The notes under the pieces are model-generated. The model was given only the letters and a program-made list of their open reading frames with translations, was not told the DNA's origin and searched no databases. From NCBI RefSeq assembly GCF_024345415.1, contig NZ_JAGQBB010000022.1, forward strand, positions 1-38,203: a stretch of DNA of 38,203 bases, in the 5' to 3' direction. Shown piece after piece: positions 33,904-38,203 of this stretch. The first letter of the stretch is position 1; every line of letters begins with the position of its first letter. Both the position numbers and the translations under genes were made by a program. The DNA comes from Synechococcus sp. Tobar12-5m-g. Its GTDB lineage: Bacteria > Cyanobacteriota > Cyanobacteriia > PCC-6307 > Cyanobiaceae.

Positions 33904-36342
33904 TCAGTTCATCTTCACGTCAACTCTGTGGATCGTGCCGTCGAAGCGGAACGGCCGACGCTCGAAGTAATCGAGTGACACCGTTGAGCCGAGATCCACA
34001 CCCACATCAAAGGTTTCGCTGGCGGAGAAGGCACCAGGCACCGTGCGTTTCACCGTGGTGCGCGCCACCTCCTGTCCATCCACGTTCAGCACCACCTCAG
34101 CCGGCGACAGCGCCTGGCCATTTACCAGGGTGGTGGTGACCTCAATGCGATGCGTGCCGGCAGGAATCCTGTTCTTCGAACGGGCGATGGCGCGCTCGAT
34201 GATCATCGTGTTGTACTCATAAACAAGCTGGCCCTTGTCCAGGTAGAGGCTGAGGCCGCCTCCCGATCCCCCCAGGGCGTACAACACACCGGAAGCATTC
34301 TCCTTGAGTTCTGCATCGATACTGACAGTGTTGCTTTCACGGCCCAGTCCAGGGGCCGTGAACTCCGGCATGCGCGTGGTGGTGGCATCGAACTGCCAGC
34401 TGGTGTAGGGCGTCTTGATGCGGTCTTCAGGATGCAGACGCAGCCAGATGCCGGCCCCCAGCGGATAGACCTTGTTGGCCACGGCCTGCTGATCAAACGT
34501 TTTCTGAAGCTGGGCCAGCCGCTGCGGTTCGCGGGCGGCGAGATCATCAGCTTCGGAGAAGTCAGCGTTGAGGTTGTAGAGCTCCCATTGGTCCTTGGCC
34601 GAATCCCAGGCAGCCAGCCCTGGCGCGCCGGGCAGCCAGGGGACCAAAGGGCCGAAGGTGGCGGCAAGCCAACCGTCCTGGAAGATGGCGCGACTTCCGT
34701 TGTTGTCGAAGTACTGAACCTTTTTGCGGGTGGGAGCTTTGGCGTTGGCGAAGGTGTAGGCCAGGCTCACCCCATCGATCGGATCCTGCTTGAATCCATC
34801 CACGATTGTGGGCGGCTTGATGCCAATGAGCTCGTAGAGCGTTGGCGCGATGTCGTTGACGTGGTGGAACTGGGCCCGTGGTGTTTTGTCTGGTTTGATC
34901 CCTTTGGGCCAGGAGATCACCATCGGATTGCGGGTGCCGCCGAAATGGGAAGCAATCAACTTGGTGTACTGGAACGGGGTGTTGCCGGCCCAGGCCCAGC
35001 CGGCGTGGTACATGCTGTCGGTCTTGGGACCGCCCAGCAGGTCGAGGCCGCCCATGGTGTTCAGGGCCGCGATCTGCTGCTCGACGGTGTTGGGGATGCC
35101 GTTCTGAGCCAGCAACTCGCTGATCGTGCCGTTCTGGCCTTCAGCGCTGGCGCCATTGTCGCCGAAGATGTAGATGACGATCGTGTTTTCCCGCACCCCC
35201 AGGCGCTCGAGCTCATCGATCACCTTCCCCACCTGGGCATCCACGTGCTCGACGAAGCCGGCGTAGATCTCCATCAGCCGCAGCTGGAACGGTCGCTGGG
35301 CCGCCGGAATGCTGTCCCAGGCGGGCATGGTGGCGGTGCGGGGCGTCAGTTTGGTGTTGGCTGGAATCCAGCCGAGTTGCTTCTGGCGCGCAAACACCCG
35401 CTCGCGGTAGGCATCCCAGCCGGTGTCGAACTTGCCCTTGTACTTCTCGGACCACTCCTTGCCCACCTGGTGGGGGCCGTGGGCGGCCCCTGGCGCCCAG
35501 TAGAGGAAGAAGGGCTTGTCAGGTGAGAAGGCCCGGTGCTTGCGCAGCCAGTCGATGCTGCGCTGGGCCATGTCCTCGCTGAGGTGGTAATTCTTGTCGT
35601 GGGGCGGCTCAATGGCGGTGGTGTTCTCCACCAGGCGGGGCTCCCACTGGGAAGTTTCACCGGCGAGGAAGCCGTAGAAGTAATCGAAGCCGTGGCCCGT
35701 CGGCCAGCGATCGAACGGCCCCATGGCGGTGGTCTGATCGGCCGGCGTGTTGTGCCACTTGCCGAAGGCCGCCGTCTTGTAGCCGTAGTGATGCAGCACT
35801 TCGGCCATGGTGGCCGAGGTTTTCGGAATCACACCCGTGTAGCCATCCCAGTCGACGGCCCGTTCGGCAATCGTGCCGTTGCCGACTCGCTGGTGATTGC
35901 GTCCGGTAAGCAAGGCCGCCCGGGTGGGGGAGCAGATGGCGGTGGTGTGAAAGGTGTTGTAGCTCAGGCCCTGGTCCGCCAGTTTGCTGAGGGTGGGCGT
36001 GTTGATCTCGCCGCCAAAGGTGGAGGCCTGGCCGAAGCCGACGTCATCCAGCAGGACGATGAGCACGTTGGGCGCATCGGCTTTGAGGTGCTGCGGCTGG
36101 GCGCGGCGTTTGTGCACCGAATCCTGCAGCCGTGGTCGGGCGATGCTGGCGCTGGGCACCGGCGGGAAAGGCAGCACCGAACCGTCGGTGGGGGTGGCGG
36201 CTGGGCTGGCTGCCGCTTTGGCTGATGTCTCGGCTGATGCCGTGGCTGATGCAGTTGGACGGGCCCAGGCCCCTGTGATCACGCCGCTGCTCAGCAGCAG
36301 GCACAGGACCGCTACAGCCAGGGTTTTCCATGGATGCCTCAT
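33904..36342 (-). CDS. Secreted arylsulfatase (type I, formylglycine), 812 aa
   Basis: The signal-peptide-bearing protein has a Ser/Ala/Pro linker, then a sulfatase domain with metal-binding APNVLIVLLDDVGFGQAS and the signature ICSPTRAALLTGRNHQ, in which Cys137 (CxPTR) is converted to formylglycine. AFGKWHNTPAD and FGDNGASAEGQNG continue the active site. The C-terminal 200 residues form a beta domain with LGGSGGGLSLYLDKGQLVYE. It hydrolyses sulfate esters in the periplasm or outside. It overlaps the upstream sulfatase gene by 4 bp. The maturase that makes formylglycine is not in this window. Confidence 0.93.
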   Translation of the reverse strand: MRHPWKTLAVAVLCLLLSSGVITGAWARPTASATASAETSAKAAASPAATPTDGSVLPFPPVPSASIARPRLQDSVHKRRAQPQHLKADAPNVLIVLLDDVGFGQASTFGGEINTPTLSKLADQGLSYNTFHTTAICSPTRAALLTGRNHQRVGNGTIAERAVDWDGYTGVIPKTSATMAEVLHHYGYKTAAFGKWHNTPADQTTAMGPFDRWPTGHGFDYFYGFLAGETSQWEPRLVENTTAIEPPHDKNYHLSEDMAQRSIDWLRKHRAFSPDKPFFLYWAPGAAHGPHQVGKEWSEKYKGKFDTGWDAYRERVFARQKQLGWIPANTKLTPRTATMPAWDSIPAAQRPFQLRLMEIYAGFVEHVDAQVGKVIDELERLGVRENTIVIYIFGDNGASAEGQNGTISELLAQNGIPNTVEQQIAALNTMGGLDLLGGPKTDSMYHAGWAWAGNTPFQYTKLIASHFGGTRNPMVISWPKGIKPDKTPRAQFHHVNDIAPTLYELIGIKPPTIVDGFKQDPIDGVSLAYTFANAKAPTRKKVQYFDNNGSRAIFQDGWLAATFGPLVPWLPGAPGLAAWDSAKDQWELYNLNADFSEADDLAAREPQRLAQLQKTFDQQAVANKVYPLGAGIWLRLHPEDRIKTPYTSWQFDATTTRMPEFTAPGLGRESNTVSIDAELKENASGVLYALGGSGGGLSLYLDKGQLVYEYNTMIIERAIARSKNRIPAGTHRIEVTTTLVNGQALSPAEVVLNVDGQEVARTTVKRTVPGAFSASETFDVGVDLGSTVSLDYFERRPFRFDGTIHRVDVKMN

Positions 36343-37907
36343 GGCTTGGGCAGCACCGGCTTCAGCTGCGGCAGTCCGCCGTCATTGATGTCGAAGTCGG
36401 GGTCAAGGATCGTCTTCTCGCCCTGGGCACCGAGGTAGTCGGGCTGGGCCTTCAACCACTCGCTCATCTTCTGCTGCTTGGCATAGGCCTGCAGGCGGGC
36501 CTCGAGATCACGCACCACCTCAGGGTTCTGCTCGGCCACGTTGTTCTTCTCGCCGGGGTCGGCCTTGAGGTCGAACAGTTCGATCTTGCCGGGCAGCAGC
36601 GCGATCTTCACCAGCTTCCACTGGCCCTTGATGATGGCGCCGCGGAAGGCTTCGACGTTGATCAGGAGATCGTCGTGGGGCGAGGGCTTGCCTTCGGCGA
36701 GCATCGGCAGGAGGTTCTTGCCATCCAGGGGCTTGCTGGCGGGGTTCGGCGCCGCGCCGGCCAGGGCCAGGGCGGTGGGCATGATGTCCACCATCTGCGC
36801 CGGCTCACTGATCACGGCGGGCTTCAAGGTGCCGGGCCAGTTGAAGATCGTCGGCACGCGCACACCGCCTTCGTAGAGGCTGCCCTTGCCGCCGCGCAGG
36901 TTGCCGTTGCTCGCCGGCAGGGATTCCTGCTTGACGCCGCTTTCGGCACGCTCCTCGCGGGAGTGAGCGCCACTGGCGATCACGGCGCTGCGGGGGCCAC
37001 CGTTGTCGCTGGAGAAGATGATCAGAGTGTTCTTGCGCATCCCCCGCTTCTCGAGGGCGGCCACGATGCGGCCCACCTGGTCGTCCACCGAGGTGACCAT
37101 GGCCGCATAGGTGCGGCGGGTCGGGTCCTTGATCGTGGCGGCGTAGCGGTCTTCATCGGCCTTCTGGGCCTGATAGGGGGCATGGGGCGCCAGCGAGGCG
37201 AAGTAGAGGAAGAACGGCTTGGTTTTGTCTTGCCGCTCGATTTGCTTCACCGCCTCGTCGCCGATCAGGGGCAGGTAGTAGGTGGTCTCCTGCATGAACT
37301 TGCCGTCGCGCTGCCAGTCGACGATGCCGCCGCGCATCTTGGTGAAGTAGTCGACCTCGCCGACGAGGTTGCCGTAGAAGTGATCGAAGCCCCGGTTCTG
37401 CGGCCAGTATTTCTTGTCGGCATGGCCCAGGTGCCACTTGCCCACCATCGAGGTCTGGTAGCCCGCCTCCTTCAGTGCCTGGGGCAGGGTGCGTTCATCG
37501 GTGGGCAGGCCGTAGGTGTGATTGGGGAAGATCACCAGGGTCTGGAGGCCGTAGCGCATCGGGTGGCGGCCCGTCATCAGGGCGGCCCGGGAGGGCGTGC
37601 AGACGGGCATGCCGTGGAAGGACTCCATCCGCACGCCCTCCCGGGCCAGCTTGTCGATGTTCGGCGTCTTGATGTCGCTGCCCCGGTAGCCCAGGTCGGC
37701 ATTGCCGAGGTCGTCGGCCAGGATCACGATGATGTTCGGCCGGCTCGCGCCGACGGCAGATCCGCCAACCGCCCCAGCAGCAGGCCGGTTGGCCTCCAGC
37801 GCAAAGGCGGGCACCAGGGCGAACCAGATCAGGCAAGCCAGGCAGGTGAGGCCGGCCAGGGAGAGCAGCTTCAGTTTCTGAAAGGGCTTCTTCAATATGG
37901 GCTTCAT
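36339..37907 (-). CDS. Secreted sulfatase (type I, formylglycine), 522 aa
   Basis: The protein has an N-terminal signal (LKLLSLAGLTCLACLIWFAL, then processing near AFA). Its sulfatase domain has RPNIIVILADDLGNADLGYR (metal Asp pair) and PVCTPSRAALMTGRHP, where Cys103 is the CxPSR cysteine to be oxidised to formylglycine. Further motifs are MVGKWHLGHADKKYWPQNRG and FSSDNGGPR. The start at ATG 37907 follows a GGGGAGCC-type ribosome site; an upstream in-frame start adds non-signal sequence. It is the first gene of the sulfatase-sulfatase-porin operon, whose upstream side is cut by the IS copy. Confidence 0.94.
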   Translation of the reverse strand: MKPILKKPFQKLKLLSLAGLTCLACLIWFALVPAFALEANRPAAGAVGGSAVGASRPNIIVILADDLGNADLGYRGSDIKTPNIDKLAREGVRMESFHGMPVCTPSRAALMTGRHPMRYGLQTLVIFPNHTYGLPTDERTLPQALKEAGYQTSMVGKWHLGHADKKYWPQNRGFDHFYGNLVGEVDYFTKMRGGIVDWQRDGKFMQETTYYLPLIGDEAVKQIERQDKTKPFFLYFASLAPHAPYQAQKADEDRYAATIKDPTRRTYAAMVTSVDDQVGRIVAALEKRGMRKNTLIIFSSDNGGPRSAVIASGAHSREERAESGVKQESLPASNGNLRGGKGSLYEGGVRVPTIFNWPGTLKPAVISEPAQMVDIMPTALALAGAAPNPASKPLDGKNLLPMLAEGKPSPHDDLLINVEAFRGAIIKGQWKLVKIALLPGKIELFDLKADPGEKNNVAEQNPEVVRDLEARLQAYAKQQKMSEWLKAQPDYLGAQGEKTILDPDFDINDGGLPQLKPVLPKP

Positions 37908-38015
37908 CGGTGGCTCCCCTTGAGTCGACAACGGGCTGTTCACATCCCGAGCGACTGGGCGCCAAGGCATGAAAAAGTTAGATCGCTGAAGGATTTGTAG
38001 CCATAAAAATTAGCA

Positions 38016-38044
38016 ATACCATATACTTTCAGTCTCTCTATCAA
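38016..38044 (-). promoter_or_regulatory. Candidate promoter of the sulfatase operon
   Basis: On the minus strand TTGATA (38044-38039) and TGGTAT (38021-38016) are separated by 17 bp in an AT-rich stretch about 110 bp upstream of the first sulfatase start. The IS end lies about 30 bp further upstream, so the insertion leaves this promoter intact but may remove activator sites or read in from the IS. Confidence 0.4.
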
Positions 38045-38076
38045 GTTTTGTTTTCAGCCTTTGACCATGGCAGGAG

Positions 38077-38203
38077 TTAGGGAAGCTCTGGACAACACGT
38101 CCGCATAGCCAGTCGCGGTCCACCAATTGTTCGGATTGGACTATTTCAGCAGAGATCAGGCTGGAATGAGCCTGATCTCACCATGTTTGGGGACTGGCCC
38201 GCT
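38077..38203 (+). mobile_element. Insertion-sequence terminus, right contig end (partial)
   Basis: Exact reverse complement of positions 1-127. It begins TTAG (possible target tetranucleotide), then GGAAGCTCTGGACAACACG, includes the hairpin, and ends with the transposase start ATG TTT GGG GAC TGG at 38183-38203. Both ends of the contig therefore stop inside copies of the same IS, with the same IS end facing inward. Confidence 0.75.
38152..38179 (+). other. Perfect 11-bp hairpin upstream of the transposase start (right copy)
   Basis: Arms at 38152-38162 and 38169-38179 pair exactly around a 6-nt loop, ending 3 nt before the transposase ATG at 38183. Identical to the left-end hairpin. Confidence 0.7.

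Overview
The window looks like a draft-assembly contig from a GC-rich picocyanobacterium of the Synechococcus/Cyanobium type. The support is psbX, ycf66, a high-light-inducible protein, several cyanobacterial domains of unknown function (DUF3747, DUF3727), a cyanobacterial biotin carboxylase and a TolB-like lipoprotein pair, all in a genome close to two-thirds GC. Both ends carry the same 127-bp sequence in inverted orientation. It reads as one terminus of an insertion sequence and includes a hairpin and the first codons of a transposase, so the contig probably stops where the assembler met repeated IS copies.

Left core (about 0.4-8.9 kb): msrB, a lipid-A-disaccharide-synthase-like protein, tRNA-Leu(GAG), accC, a YggT protein, psbX, ycf66, two small lipoproteins, hli, a YddA-type ABC half-transporter and a HIT-family protein. 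Right of centre (14.5-29.3 kb) the core resumes with comM, a 46-aa ORF, rpsU, a DUF3747 protein, def, an S9 peptidase, a GltS-like transporter, proB-yqeG-DUF3727-ruvX as a tight operon, a possible GNAT protein, a CofE-like protein and a PIN-PhoH ATPase.

Between the HIT gene and comM, which were evidently once divergent neighbours about 56 bp apart, lies an island of about 5.4 kb with visibly lower GC. Three copies of a 100-bp sequence, made of the HIT 5' end, the intergenic spacer and the comM start, sit at its left edge, middle and right edge. The right-hand unit holds a complete small cyanoexosortase A system: an HpsJ-like membrane protein, the exosortase with its Cys/Arg/His triad, its system-associated protein, and a PEP-CTERM-type substrate whose signal peptide is broken by a 1-nt frameshift. 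The left-hand unit holds a decayed hpsJ remnant and an intact, related PEP-CTERM-type substrate. It therefore looks like a shrunken sister of the right-hand unit. This is the most interesting part of the window.

The right end (29.3-38 kb) is accessory: a run of small membrane proteins (unknown, DUF1622, DUF202, SBF-type transporter), a membrane protein gene split by an in-frame TGA, and an operon of two secreted formylglycine-type sulfatases followed by a MetA-like outer-membrane protein. The last operon probably releases and handles sulfate esters outside the cytoplasm.
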